Notes under the pieces: model-generated | Databases searched by the model: none | The model's input: the letters and a program-made list of their open reading frames with translations, nothing else | What the model was told of the DNA's origin: nothing | From: Candidatus Omnitrophota bacterium | GTDB lineage: Bacteria; Omnitrophota; Gorgyraeia; Aquiviventales; Aquiviventaceae | DNA length: 42,153 bases | Direction: 5' to 3' | Assembly: GCA_016180575.1 (NCBI GenBank) | Contig: JACPAY010000003.1 | Span: 1 to 42,153, forward strand | Translations under genes and position numbers: made by a program | In this document: in pieces, positions 21,728 to 31,315 of the stretch | How positions within the stretch are numbered: position 1 is the stretch's first letter | How the letters are laid out: each line of letters begins with the position of its first letter

Positions 21728-21798
21728 GGGCCGGGGACGGATCGAACGTCCGACCAACTGGTTATGAGCCAGCTGCTCTGCCACTGAGCTACCGGCCC
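21728..21798 (-). tRNA. tRNA with CAT anticodon (elongator Met or Ile2)
   Basis: Minus gggccggtagctcagtggcagagcagctggctcataaccagttggtcggacgttcgatccgtccccggccc; loop CTCATAA. Confidence 0.9.
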
Positions 21799-21829
21799 GT
21801 CGCAGCTATCGTCAAGCGAGGGCTGCTCC

Positions 21830-21862
21830 CCAAGAGGGGAAACCGATGGTTTCCCCTCTTGG
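21830..21862. repeat. 15-bp stem hairpin between the tRNAs and rpoD
   Basis: CCAAGAGGGGAAACC-GAT-GGTTTCCCCTCTTGG. Confidence 0.8.
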
Positions 21863-21956
21863 CGCTCGCGTCCTGCCGTATCCCACAGACGCTCGCTATT
21901 CTCCCCTTCCGCAGATGAGAAGTACCGTCAACAGGCTACGGGCAGTCTCAAAGCAT

Positions 21957-21987
21957 AAAGTGGAGGGCCCACGTGACCCTCCACTTT
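21957..21987 (-). terminator. Putative rpoD terminator hairpin
   Basis: Minus AAAGTGGAGGG-N9-CCCTCCACTTT followed by a weak T-rich stretch (ATGCTTTG). Confidence 0.6.
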
Positions 21988-22028
21988 AGCACGGTTGCGG
22001 GGGAACTTTCCACCGCTTTCGGCCGGTT

Positions 22029-23645
22029 TCAGGTCGTGTGGGTCTTCTCCTTTGCGAAGGTCAGCTCGAGGAAGTTGCGCAGGCGGCGGCTCCGGGTGGG
22101 ATGGCGCAGCTTGCGCAGCGCCTTCGCCTCGATCTGCCGGACCCGCTCCCGGGTCACGTTGAACATCTGGCCGACCTCTTCCAGGGTGCGGGGCGAGCCG
22201 TCCTGCAGCCCGAAGCGCAGCATCAGCACCTGCCGCTCGCGGTCGGAGAGCGTCACGAGCACGTCGCCGATCTGCTCCTTCAGCATGCTGTAGGCGGTCG
22301 CATTGGCCGGGGAGACCGCTCGCTTGTCCTCGATGAAGTCGCCGAAGTGGGTGTCGCCGTCCTCCCCGATCGGGGTCTGCAGCGAGATGGGCTCCTGCGC
22401 GATCTTCAGGATCCCCCGCACCTTGTCGACCGGGATGCCGGTGGCCCGCGCGACCTCCTCGGGCATGGGCTCGCGGCCCGTCTCCTGCACGATCGCGCGC
22501 GAGACGCGGATGAGCTTGTTGATCGTCTCGGTCATGTGGACGGGGATGCGGATCGTCCGCGCCTGGTCGGCGATGGAGCGGGTGATCGCCTGCCGGATCC
22601 ACCACGTCGCGTAGGTGGAGAACTTGTAGCCCCGCTGGTACTCGAACTTCTCGACCGCCTTCATGAGGCCGATGTTCCCCTCCTGGATGAGGTCCAGGAA
22701 GGAGAGCCCGCGGTTGGTGTATTTCTTCGCGATGCTGACCACGAGGCGCAGGTTCGCCTCGACGAGCGCCTTCTTCGCCCGCGTGTACTCCAGCTCCCGC
22801 TGATCGATGGCCTTCAGGGACTGGCGGATCGCCTCCGGCGGGGCGCCCAGCCAGCGCAGCTGCTCCAGCCGCTTCTTGCGCAGCTCCCGCAGCCGCCGCG
22901 CCGAGCCGGCGCGCCGGACGCGCTTGACCTGCGTGATCTGGCGCTCGGTCGTCTCCACGGCGCGCAGGCCCCGCTCCGCCTGCCCGATGAGCCACTCGAT
23001 GGCCTTGATGGTCAGGTGGTAGGCCTCGATCACCTTCCGGGCGCGGGCCTTGCTGCGCGCCTTCCGGAGGCGCCGGCGCAGCTGGACGAGCTGCTCCACG
23101 AGCTCCTCCCGCTTGAGGTTGGGATCGTCCTTGGAGTACTCCTCCGGGTTGAGCGCGCCCTCGATCAGGAGATCGGTCAGCCGGAGGATCTCCCGCCGGG
23201 AGATCTTCAGCGACAGGACCGCGTCCCGGTAGGCGAGCTCCGCCGCCTCGATCTTCTTCGCCAGGGTCAGCTCCTGCTCGCGGGTGAGCAGCGAGATCTG
23301 CCCCATCTGGCGCAGGTACATCTTCACCGGATCGTCGAGCTGCCCGACCTCCGCCAGCTCCGCGGCCTCCTCCTCCCGCTGCTCCTTCTCTTCCCGCTCT
23401 TCCAGGCGGGAGCCGGGGGAGGGCTTGTCGACGATCTCGATGTTCTCCTTGCCCAGCAGGGTCAACAGCTCGTCGATCTCCTCGGGCGAGGCGACATCCT
23501 CCGGGAGGAGGTTGTTGAGCTCATCGTACGTCAGCCGGCCCTTGTCCCGCCCCAGGGTGATGACCTGGGCGAGCCGCTCGCTGATGGGCTTGCGTTTCGC
23601 TGTCTCGACCATCGCCGTGCCGCTCCTTCCCTCAGGCTTGCTCAT
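22029..23645 (-). CDS. rpoD: RNA polymerase primary sigma factor (sigma70)
   Basis: [59 protein letters not shown]...; region 4.2. Confidence 0.97.
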   Translation of the reverse strand: MSKPEGRSGTAMVETAKRKPISERLAQVITLGRDKGRLTYDELNNLLPEDVASPEEIDELLTLLGKENIEIVDKPSPGSRLEEREEKEQREEEAAELAEVGQLDDPVKMYLRQMGQISLLTREQELTLAKKIEAAELAYRDAVLSLKISRREILRLTDLLIEGALNPEEYSKDDPNLKREELVEQLVQLRRRLRKARSKARARKVIEAYHLTIKAIEWLIGQAERGLRAVETTERQITQVKRVRRAGSARRLRELRKKRLEQLRWLGAPPEAIRQSLKAIDQRELEYTRAKKALVEANLRLVVSIAKKYTNRGLSFLDLIQEGNIGLMKAVEKFEYQRGYKFSTYATWWIRQAITRSIADQARTIRIPVHMTETINKLIRVSRAIVQETGREPMPEEVARATGIPVDKVRGILKIAQEPISLQTPIGEDGDTHFGDFIEDKRAVSPANATAYSMLKEQIGDVLVTLSDRERQVLMLRFGLQDGSPRTLEEVGQMFNVTRERVRQIEAKALRKLRHPTRSRRLRNFLELTFAKEKTHTT

Positions 23646-25417
23646 CGCTGCGGTGCCAACTCGTGCTGATACGCCGCCAACAATCGCTGGACTTCAGCCT
23701 CGTGCCCGGCCTCCTGGGCAGTCTGAATCTGTTCCCGCATGGCCGCCAGCTCCCGGGTCCGCGCCGCGGCCCTGATGCGCCGCGCACAGTCCTCAAACGC
23801 CTCATCCTTCGATGGGGTGGCCCCGGCCAGCTCCACCAGCTCCGCGACCGCGGCCCCCTGCCCCTCCTCTGAAAGGCGCGAGGCGACCTGGGCCGGCGAG
23901 GCCGAGAGGCCGGCCGCCGCCAGCTCGCACACCACGGCGAGGATCCTCCGCAGCGCGGGATCCGTGATGTCGCCAAGCGACACCGGCTCGCTCCCGCGGG
24001 TCCAGCGGGCCGCATCGTCCAGCACGAGCGCGGTCAGCAGCGCCTCGGGACCTCTCGTCGCGGGGCGCGCCGCCTGATCCGCCCTCGGTGAGCCGCCCTG
24101 CGCGGCGCGGGGTGCTGCGGAGCCGCGGGGCTGCGCTTTCGCCAGCTCCTCAGCCACCGCGCCAGCATCGAGCCGGAGCCGCTCGGCCAGGAGCCTGACG
24201 TATTCGCTGCGCCGCATCGCGCTGGGCACCCTCGCTATTGTGGGGAGCACAAACTGTGCCGCCTGCACCCGGCTCTCGGTGTCTCCGCCGGGATGCCGCC
24301 GGAGCGCCGTCTCGAGGAGCACGTCGAAGATCCCCTTGCTGCGGTCCAGGAGCTGCTCAAGCCCTTGGCGCCCATAGGCCCCCAGGTACTCGTCCGGGTC
24401 CATCCCCTGCGGCAGCTGGGCGACCCGGACCTGCAGCCCCGCCTCCACCAGGAGGTCGATGCCGCGCAGCGTCCCCTGCTCCCCGGCCGCGTCCGCATCA
24501 AAGGCCAGGATGGCCTGCTCGGCGTAGCGCTTCAGCAGGCGCGCCTGCTCCACCGTCAGCGCCGTCCCGAGCGGCGAGACGACGTGGGCCACGCCTCCGT
24601 CCGCCAGCGCCACGCAATCGAAATAGCCTTCCACCACCACGGCGGCCTTGGCGTGGATGACGGCATCCTTCGCCTGACTCATCCCGAAGAGGTGCCGGCC
24701 CTTGGTGTAGAGCGGGGTTTCCGGACTGTTGAGATATTTCGGCTCCTGCGCATCGAGGCTGCGCCCACCGAACCCCACCACCCGGCCCCGGAGGTCCACA
24801 ATCGGGAACATCAGCCGATGGCGGAAGCGGTCGTAATAGCCCGACCGGCCCTTGATGACCAATCCCGCCGCCTCCAGCTCTTCGGTCGAGACGCCGGTGG
24901 CCTTGGCCGCCTCAAGCAGCCCCTGCCAGCCGCTCGGCGCCAGGCCCAACCGGAACGCCTGGCGCGCGCGCGCCGAGACACCGCGCCGCGAAAGGTACTC
25001 CCGCGCGGCCTTGCCGCCTGCCGGGTCGAGGAGCCGGCGCTCGAAGTGCTGGCAGACCTTCTCGAGGAGGGTGCTCATCGACGCGTGCGCCGTGCGGCTC
25101 GAGGCTTCGGCCTCGTCGGGAATCCGCACGCCCGCGTGGTCGGCCAGCTGCCGGACCGCTTCCGGGAACGTCAGCCGGTCATGCTGCATGAGGAAGCCGA
25201 AGATGTTCCCCCCGACCCCGCAGCCGAAGCAGTGGAAGATCTGCTTCTCCGTGTTCACCATGAACGACGGCGTCCGCTCCTTGTGAAACGGGCAATGCGC
25301 CTTGAAATGGCGGCCCGCCCGCTTGAGCGGGACGTAGCGGCCGATCAGGTCGGCGATGTCGGTCCGCGCCTGGACCTCGTCAAGGATCCCTTCGGGAATC
25401 AATGGCATCCGCTTCAC
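23642..25417 (-). CDS. dnaG: DNA primase
   Basis: [36 protein letters not shown] zinc finger; Toprim [16 protein letters not shown]. Confidence 0.97.
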   Translation of the reverse strand: MKRMPLIPEGILDEVQARTDIADLIGRYVPLKRAGRHFKAHCPFHKERTPSFMVNTEKQIFHCFGCGVGGNIFGFLMQHDRLTFPEAVRQLADHAGVRIPDEAEASSRTAHASMSTLLEKVCQHFERRLLDPAGGKAAREYLSRRGVSARARQAFRLGLAPSGWQGLLEAAKATGVSTEELEAAGLVIKGRSGYYDRFRHRLMFPIVDLRGRVVGFGGRSLDAQEPKYLNSPETPLYTKGRHLFGMSQAKDAVIHAKAAVVVEGYFDCVALADGGVAHVVSPLGTALTVEQARLLKRYAEQAILAFDADAAGEQGTLRGIDLLVEAGLQVRVAQLPQGMDPDEYLGAYGRQGLEQLLDRSKGIFDVLLETALRRHPGGDTESRVQAAQFVLPTIARVPSAMRRSEYVRLLAERLRLDAGAVAEELAKAQPRGSAAPRAAQGGSPRADQAARPATRGPEALLTALVLDDAARWTRGSEPVSLGDITDPALRRILAVVCELAAAGLSASPAQVASRLSEEGQGAAVAELVELAGATPSKDEAFEDCARRIRAAARTRELAAMREQIQTAQEAGHEAEVQRLLAAYQHELAPQR

Positions 25418-25962
25418 CTGTCCGACGGCTTCATCCGCGGCACCAGCTCATCGCTGCGTCCTGCGGCGCCGGGGAAGACGTCCGCCGCCCGCGCGAGGCC
25501 CTGGCGCGAAATCCCCAGCAGCCTGGGGCCGAAGACGGACCGCTCTTCCACGCTCTGCCGCAGGAACAGAAATCCGCTGGACACCAACACCACCAGGAGA
25601 AATCCGGTCCACCACAACGCCCGGACGCCGCCGAGGACGAGGCCGATCCCCTGCACCATCCAGTGGAGCCGTTCCCATTTGACCACCTCGGTCACCCGCC
25701 GCGCGACGTAATGCACCGCCGTCATCAGCGCGAGGAACAGCCCCCAAAACCCCGCCAGCGCGGTCACCTGCGGCGTCAGCCAGCCCCACTGTTCCAGCCA
25801 CGCGCTCACCGTCCCCGCATAGTTCAGCGTCAAGGAGGTGATGCACACGGCGCCGGCCAGGCTCAACAGTTCCGTCAGGAGGCCTCGACCGAACCCGCTA
25901 TAACACCCTCGTATTAAGAGGGTTATGATAATCAAATCAATCCAGTTGGGCCAGGTGGCCAT
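25414..25962 (-). CDS. CvpA family membrane protein
   Basis: NWIDLIIITLLIRGCYSGFGRGLLTELLSLAGAV...; four hydrophobic segments; ATG at 25962 (track starts at an in-frame TTG, 25968). Confidence 0.85.
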   Translation of the reverse strand: MATWPNWIDLIIITLLIRGCYSGFGRGLLTELLSLAGAVCITSLTLNYAGTVSAWLEQWGWLTPQVTALAGFWGLFLALMTAVHYVARRVTEVVKWERLHWMVQGIGLVLGGVRALWWTGFLLVVLVSSGFLFLRQSVEERSVFGPRLLGISRQGLARAADVFPGAAGRSDELVPRMKPSDR

Positions 25963-25972
25963 CCGCAATTGA

Positions 25973-26002
25973 AGTATACCTGACCGCTCAGAAGGGTGTC
26001 AA
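25973..26002 (-). promoter_or_regulatory. Sigma70 promoter for cvpA-dnaG-rpoD
   Basis: Minus TTGACA-N18-TATACT (-35 25997-26002, -10 25973-25978). Confidence 0.8.
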
Positions 26003-26037
26003 GGTAGCGCTACCTTATTTTCTGGTAGCGCTACCAG
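26001..26037. promoter_or_regulatory. Two tandem 16-bp palindromes (putative operators)
   Basis: AAGGTAGCGCTACCTT (26001-26016) and CTGGTAGCGCTACCAG (26022-26037); centres 21 bp apart, overlapping/abutting the -35. Confidence 0.7.
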
Positions 26038-26054
26038 CGGGCTGCTTGCGGGGG

Positions 26055-26336
26055 TCAGTTGATGGTGGCGCGGATCTTCACGATCTTGAGCTCTTCCATG
26101 ACTTCATCGAATCGCTGGAAGATTTTTTCCTGGTTTGCGAGGATCTGGTCGAGCTTGTCCTCGAGCTTCTTGTCCGGCTGGGCGCTGGTGCCCGTGCTGC
26201 CGTCCGCTTTGGCGCGGCTGGTCCGCGACCGCTCCGCCGCCTGGCTTTCTGCTCCCATCCATGCCCCGGTCACCACGGCGAGGGCCGCGACTGTGTGCGG
26301 CCATCGCCCCATCCGACGCTGCGTCATGCCACTCAC
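26055..26336 (-). CDS. Small exported coiled-coil protein at end of pil operon
   Basis: Signal-peptide-like N-terminus (VAALAVVTGAWMGAESQAAE) and C-terminal coiled coil LEDKLDQILANQEKIFQRFDEVMEELKIVKIRA. Confidence 0.65.
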   Translation of the reverse strand: MSGMTQRRMGRWPHTVAALAVVTGAWMGAESQAAERSRTSRAKADGSTGTSAQPDKKLEDKLDQILANQEKIFQRFDEVMEELKIVKIRATIN

Positions 26337-26351
26337 CTCCTCGAGAACCGG

Positions 26352-27878
26352 CTATTGCGCGGCCGTTGAGGCGACCGCCTGCGGGGGAACATCCTCCCGC
26401 TTCTCCAATGTCACGGTGAGGAAGATCAGCAGATCCTGCTGGAGCGTCGGGCCGCTGCTCCCGTCAAATTCCCGGCGGTTCGTGAAGAGCAAGCCGATGA
26501 TGGGGATGTCGCCCAGCACCGGGACCTTGGTGTTCTGCTTGACCTTGGTCTCTTTCACCAGCCCGCCGATCGCGATGGTGTTGCCGTCAAGGATCCGGAC
26601 CTGCGTGGAAACGGTCTGGGTGCTGAACCGCGGCAGCTCGGCCGAGAAGCCGCCGCCCACGTCGAAGGAGACCTCCGACAGCGCCGTGATCACCTCCGGC
26701 TTCAAGTCCACGACGATCTCCTGGCTCGGGTTGACGTGCGGCGTCACCGTCAGCACCGTCCCGATCGTCTTCGTCTCGAACCCGCTGATGATCGTCCGGC
26801 CCGTCGAGGGGTCCACCGAGAAGGTCGGGATCGGGTACTCCTCCCCGATGTGGATCTTCGCCTCCTGGTTGTTCAGGACGGTGAGCGTCGGGTTGGAGAC
26901 GATCTTGGTATTGGTGCGCTGCTTCAGCGCGTTCAGCGTCAGGCTCATGGCCGGCCCCGTGAGCGTGCCGAGCGTGACGGTGCTGGATTTCGTCACCGGG
27001 GTCGCCAGGAACTTGTTGCCGAACCCGCCGAGGGTGCTGTCCCCAGGAAACGGGAAGCTGGACCCGAATGCCGTGGCGGTCTGGCTCATGCCCACCGAGT
27101 CCGACCAGTCGATCCCGAGGTTTTCGGTCTTCTCCAGCTTCGTCTCCACGATCCGCGATTCAATGAGGACCTGGGGGGTGCGCTGGTCGAGGCGGGCGAC
27201 GACCTCCTTGATCTGGAACAGCGTGCTGGGGACGTCGGTCACGATGACGGTGTTGGTCCGCTCATCGAACTTGACGCGGCCCCGGTCCGAGAGCATCTCC
27301 CCGATGACATCCGGCACGTTCTTCGCTGTGGCGTAGCTCAGCGGGAACACCTCGGTCGCCAGCGCCTCCTGCTCCAGGGCGTCCAGCGTCATGACGCGGA
27401 CGATGGTGCCCTTCCGCTCATAGGTGAACCCATAGGTGCGCAGGAGGATATCCAGCGCCTGCTCCCAGGGCACATTGGTGAGCTTGATGGACACGAGGCC
27501 CTCGACGTCCGCGCCGGCCACGATGTCCACGCCGCTCTTCAGCGAGATGACGCGGAGGACCTGCCGGATGTCCGCGTCCTTGAAATCGACGCTGACGAGG
27601 CGGTTTTCGCCGGCGGCCGGCTGCGGGAGCTGCACGGCTTCCTCCTCGGCGGGGGCGCTGGCGGGTCCGGCGTCATCAGGCGCCGTGGCGGCGGCGTCGG
27701 TTTCCGGCGGGTCGGCGGCCGTCTCAGACGGCGCGGCCGATTCCCCCTGTTGAGGCGACTCGGCCTCGTCCCATCGGGGCCAGCCCGTCTCCGGATCCGC
27801 AAAGACGCGCGCGGCCGCCACCCCGACCAGCGCGATCCCCACCACCAGCAGCACCCCGTGCCATGCGTGTCGCTTCAC
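26352..27878 (-). CDS. pilQ: Type IV pilus secretin PilQ
   Basis: STN domain (VDFKDADIRQVLRVISLKSGVDIVAGADVEG), secretin domain (VSFDVGGGFSAELPRFSTQTVSTQVRILDGNTIAIGGLVKE...PVLGDIPIIGLLF). Confidence 0.92.
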   Translation of the reverse strand: MKRHAWHGVLLVVGIALVGVAAARVFADPETGWPRWDEAESPQQGESAAPSETAADPPETDAAATAPDDAGPASAPAEEEAVQLPQPAAGENRLVSVDFKDADIRQVLRVISLKSGVDIVAGADVEGLVSIKLTNVPWEQALDILLRTYGFTYERKGTIVRVMTLDALEQEALATEVFPLSYATAKNVPDVIGEMLSDRGRVKFDERTNTVIVTDVPSTLFQIKEVVARLDQRTPQVLIESRIVETKLEKTENLGIDWSDSVGMSQTATAFGSSFPFPGDSTLGGFGNKFLATPVTKSSTVTLGTLTGPAMSLTLNALKQRTNTKIVSNPTLTVLNNQEAKIHIGEEYPIPTFSVDPSTGRTIISGFETKTIGTVLTVTPHVNPSQEIVVDLKPEVITALSEVSFDVGGGFSAELPRFSTQTVSTQVRILDGNTIAIGGLVKETKVKQNTKVPVLGDIPIIGLLFTNRREFDGSSGPTLQQDLLIFLTVTLEKREDVPPQAVASTAAQ

Positions 27879-28369
27879 GGTTCCTCACCTCCCGTTGTGG
27901 CGCCCGGGGAGGGCTCGCTGGGCGCCGGCTCATACGTGATCCGGAGCACCACCGGTTTCCCCCCGCCGTCCAGCACCACGGCGTCCCGTTGAATCGCCTT
28001 CACCCGGAAGCCGGCGATCGTGTCGCCGACCCGGACTTCCGCGTCGTTGATCAGCGCGATCGAATCCCCCTGCGGATCCCAGAGGATGCCGTAGAGCGCC
28101 GGCGTCTCCGCGTCGACCTGCACCCCCTCGGTGGTCCCGACCAGCCGCCCCTCGCGGAACAGCGGAACGAAGGGGTCCCGCCGCCCGCCCGAGTCGTAGC
28201 GGAACGGCTCGGGGTTGGCCTCTTCTGCAGCCGACTCACCCGGCATCACCGCGGCGTCGATCAGCATCGCCGCGGCGGCGAGCGCCGCAATGATCGTCCC
28301 GATAGTCCCGGGACCATTTCCCTTTTTCCTCTTGACGTCCGATGGGAAAAAGGGAAACGGTCTCCTCAT
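27875..28369 (-). CDS. pilP: PilP-like pilus assembly protein
   Basis: FRYDSGGRRDPFVPLF...LYGILWDPQGDSIALINDAEVRVGDTIAGFRVKAIQRDAVVL; position in pilMNOPQ. Confidence 0.8.
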   Translation of the reverse strand: MRRPFPFFPSDVKRKKGNGPGTIGTIIAALAAAAMLIDAAVMPGESAAEEANPEPFRYDSGGRRDPFVPLFREGRLVGTTEGVQVDAETPALYGILWDPQGDSIALINDAEVRVGDTIAGFRVKAIQRDAVVLDGGGKPVVLRITYEPAPSEPSPGATTGGEEP

Positions 28370-28371
28370 TT
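28299..28371. repeat. R2 hairpin repeat, copy B
   Basis: Reverse complement AAATGAGGAGACCGTTTCCCTTTTTCC...GGAAAAAGGGAAATGGTCCCGGGACTATCGG; 73 nt, matches copy A. Confidence 0.85.
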
Positions 28372-28986
28372 GTTGCCCCCGATCGCAACCGCGTTGCTCG
28401 TCGCGAAGTACGCTTGGATGACCAGCTTGATGCGGAACCGCTTGGCTTCCCGCGGGTCCGTCGCAATCTCAAGGCTGGAGACCTGCATCGGTTTGTCCCC
28501 CGACTCCACCAGGCTTAAAAACGTCCCCAGCTGATGATAGCCCGCCAGCGCGTCCACCTGGATCAGGACGTCCTTGTAGACCGCAGGCACGGCGCTGGCC
28601 TTCGCCGGAGACGCCGTCGGCGCCCCAGGCGCCTCCGCGGAACGCTGAGGGAAGATCGTCTGGATCTTCACCTGCGACCGGCCCGCCAGCTCGGAGAGCA
28701 GCTCGATGACGCGGGGCACCTCCTCTTCAGCGGGCAAGAGGCTGCGCAGCGATGCGACCGTCTCTTGAACCTGACGATGCTGCTCGCGCAGCGCCGCTTC
28801 ATTCATCGTCGAAAGCTCCAGGACCCGGAGCTGCTCGCTGGCGGTGCGCATCAGCTCGTTGGAGCGCCGTCCCTCCTTCAGCAGCGGCCCGATGATGAGG
28901 GCGAGATACACCCACGCGATCAGGACGAACAGCGCGACGACCACCGCGAGGGTGCGCTGCTCGCGCGCGGAGAGCCGAAGCTTCAT
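28366..28986 (-). CDS. pilO: PilO-like pilus assembly protein
   Basis: Single N-terminal TM, coiled coil, then ferredoxin-like domain (EVPRVIELLSELAGRSQVKIQTIFPQR...VDALAGYHQLGTFLSLVESGDKPMQVSSLEI). Confidence 0.87.
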   Translation of the reverse strand: MKLRLSAREQRTLAVVVALFVLIAWVYLALIIGPLLKEGRRSNELMRTASEQLRVLELSTMNEAALREQHRQVQETVASLRSLLPAEEEVPRVIELLSELAGRSQVKIQTIFPQRSAEAPGAPTASPAKASAVPAVYKDVLIQVDALAGYHQLGTFLSLVESGDKPMQVSSLEIATDPREAKRFRIKLVIQAYFATSNAVAIGGNK

Positions 28987-29561
28987 GGGGTCGGCGCGGC
29001 CGCGAGCGCGCCGGTCAGCGTGAACTGCACGATCTCGGTGTCCTCCTCCTGGATCCGCTTGATCGATTCAATCTGGATATCCCCTACCGCGGAGGCGAAA
29101 TCGGAGTTCTCCTGCAGGCTCTGGACCAGCCGGCCCACCCGCACCATCTCCGAGCCGCCCTCCCCGATCACCGATCCCTGGATGACCAGGCCCTTGGCCG
29201 GGTCGAGCGTGAGTTCGGTGAACCACACGCCGTCGGGCGTGACGTCGGAGAGGATGTTCAGCCGCTTCGACCAGAGCCCCTGTCCCCGCTTCAAGCCGTG
29301 GAAGGCCGCTTCCTGCGCCCGGAGCTGCTGCAGGAGCTTCTGGATCTGGTCGACTTCGGCCTTCTTCGGGGTGAGAACCTGGATCTTGGCGTTGAGCGCC
29401 TGGAGCCGGCGATGGGCCAGGGTCACCGGGATGGACAGCGAGACAGCGAAGAACACCATGGCGGCCGCGACGAGCCACACGAGGGGGGTTCGATGCAGCT
29501 GCTCAAGCGGGGACAGCGTGGTCTTGCGCGCGCCCTCGGGCAGCAGGTTGATCTTGAGCAT
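28983..29561 (-). CDS. pilN: PilN-like pilus assembly protein
   Basis: MLKINLLPEGARK... plus TM and coiled coil, VWFTELTLDPAKGLVIQGSV. Confidence 0.88.
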   Translation of the reverse strand: MLKINLLPEGARKTTLSPLEQLHRTPLVWLVAAAMVFFAVSLSIPVTLAHRRLQALNAKIQVLTPKKAEVDQIQKLLQQLRAQEAAFHGLKRGQGLWSKRLNILSDVTPDGVWFTELTLDPAKGLVIQGSVIGEGGSEMVRVGRLVQSLQENSDFASAVGDIQIESIKRIQEEDTEIVQFTLTGALAAAPTP

Positions 29562-29564
29562 GGC

Positions 29565-30596
29565 CTAGGAGGCCCTCAAGGCGAGCCCGTAGGCGACGGC
29601 GAACTGTCCCGTCAGCCCGCGCCCGGGCGTCCACGGCGTCACCGGCTGGGTCAGGTGACGCTTCAGCACGTCAAGGAAGAGGGCCGACTGGCCGAGCCCC
29701 CCGCTCAGAAAGGTCTCCTCCGGGGGATGGCCAAACCGGTTCTCAAAGTAGTCGAACGAGAGCTGGAGCTCGTCCACCAGCGCCTGTGTCACCAGCTCCG
29801 TCGAGCTCCGCTGGTCCGGGGTCAGCTCGCCCTTCACGAGCGACGCGGCCACGGCGGCCGCATCGGCGCCGAGATGCTCGGCGACGCCGCGGGCGAGTTT
29901 GTCCGCCCCCCAGGGGATGTCCCGCACCAGGTACGGCACCTCCCCCTGGAGGATGACGAGGTTGGTGAGCTGGGAGCCGACGTTGATCAGGGCGCGGGTC
30001 CCGTCGCGGCGAGCCGCCCCGCTGGCCTGGAAGGCGTTGGTGAGCGCCAGCGCGTCGACATCGATCAGCGCCGTCTCGCAGCCGGCCTGCTTGACGCCGT
30101 CCATCCGGCGCTCGACGAGCTCCTTCTTGCAAGCGACGATCAGGACCCAGTTTTTCTTGGGGCCGGATGACCCGAGCACCACCCCGTCGAGCACGACATC
30201 GCGCACGTTGAACGGCAGGTACCGCTGGGCCTCGAAGGGCAGGGCCTGCTTCAGCTCGGCGGGCTTCATGACGGGCATCTCCACGACCCGCATGATGACC
30301 CACTGCCCGCTGACGCCGACGTTGACCGACCGGCTCGAGAGCTTGAGCGCGCTCACCGCCGTCTTGATCGCCTCAGACGCGTTCGTGTCCTGTCCCCCAT
30401 CGAGCGGCGCCAGGTGCTGGGCCAGAACCGGCCGGGGCCCCAGCCCCTTGCGGGGGCCGAGCGCGATGGCCTTCACCGACGCAGACCCGATGTCCAGCCC
30501 GATGGTGAGCTTGGGGTCCTTGGGCGCGATGGTCGTGAGGCGCCTGAACAGCTCCGCCGCGGATTGGACCACGTTGGCAAACGGGACGGCAGGCAT
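29565..30596 (-). CDS. pilM: PilM, actin-like pilus assembly ATPase
   Basis: LTIGLDIGSASVKAIALG...LPFEAQRYLPFNVRDVVLDGVVL...LINVGSQLTNLVILQGEVPYLVRDIPWGADKL. Confidence 0.94.
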   Translation of the reverse strand: MPAVPFANVVQSAAELFRRLTTIAPKDPKLTIGLDIGSASVKAIALGPRKGLGPRPVLAQHLAPLDGGQDTNASEAIKTAVSALKLSSRSVNVGVSGQWVIMRVVEMPVMKPAELKQALPFEAQRYLPFNVRDVVLDGVVLGSSGPKKNWVLIVACKKELVERRMDGVKQAGCETALIDVDALALTNAFQASGAARRDGTRALINVGSQLTNLVILQGEVPYLVRDIPWGADKLARGVAEHLGADAAAVAASLVKGELTPDQRSSTELVTQALVDELQLSFDYFENRFGHPPEETFLSGGLGQSALFLDVLKRHLTQPVTPWTPGRGLTGQFAVAYGLALRAS

Positions 30597-30614
30597 CTAC
30601 CGCATAAACGGGGC

Positions 30615-30652
30615 GGGGCGGCTCAACGGCCAAGAGCCCATTGAACCGCCCC
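30615..30652 (-). promoter_or_regulatory. Stem-loop between pilA and pilM (processing or partial termination)
   Basis: Minus GGGGCGGTTCA...TGAGCCGCCCC, 11-bp stem with one G-U pair. Confidence 0.6.
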
Positions 30653-30704
30653 GGCACCCTCCGACATCACCCACGGCAATTCCACCACGTCACGGATCCG
30701 GCCC

Positions 30705-31214
30705 TCAACACGGGTTGGTGGGACCCTGGTCGATCGTGGCATCCGTCACGGCCGCCAGGTCGCCCTGGTTCACCACCACGCAGTGCCGGATCGTGCCCGT
30801 CTCGTCCACGAAGAACGCCCGCGTGCCGGTCCGCAGGGCCGTCTGCGGCGTGCCCGTCATGGTGTACTGCGTGCAGTTCGGCTCGGCACAGCCGCCCACG
30901 GCGGTGTACACGTAGTTGTAGCCCTGGACGGTCTGCGCCGCCGCGAGGTTCAGGTTGAACGAGGGGGGGCCGAAGTCCGGGTTGGCGTTGGTGTACATGT
31001 CGGCCTGCCAGGCGTCCGGGTAGCTGTTCGTCACCGACCGGTACATCTCGAGTGACGAGACGAGCGCCCGCAGGTTGCCGACCGCGGCCGCCTCGTTCGC
31101 CGAGGTCCGTCCGCGCAGGACGTTCGGGATCGCGATCGCCGCCAACAGGGCGATGATGGCGACCACGATCATGATTTCCACGAGCGTGAAGCCTCCTTCG
31201 CGTGAGTGTCTCAT
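30705..31214 (-). CDS. pilA: Type IV pilin (prepilin)
   Basis: MRHSREGG/FTLVEIMIVVAIIALLAAIAIPNVLRGR: prepilin peptidase site, Glu5, hydrophobic helix. Confidence 0.94.
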   Translation of the reverse strand: MRHSREGGFTLVEIMIVVAIIALLAAIAIPNVLRGRTSANEAAAVGNLRALVSSLEMYRSVTNSYPDAWQADMYTNANPDFGPPSFNLNLAAAQTVQGYNYVYTAVGGCAEPNCTQYTMTGTPQTALRTGTRAFFVDETGTIRHCVVVNQGDLAAVTDATIDQGPTNPC

Positions 31215-31315
31215 CGTCGTGCCTCCTGATTGGACAAGAGATGGATAAGGCCTGCCGACTTCCCCGGACGCTCAGGATCCGACACCGCTAGCCGACCGTC
31301 ACCCCCTTCCAGACG

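Noticed and set aside
26001-26037. Twin GGTAGCGCTACC palindromes as an intrinsic terminator
   Set aside because: No U-tract follows on either strand, and they sit flush against a near-consensus -35, so an operator reading is favoured, though a transcript-end role is not excluded.
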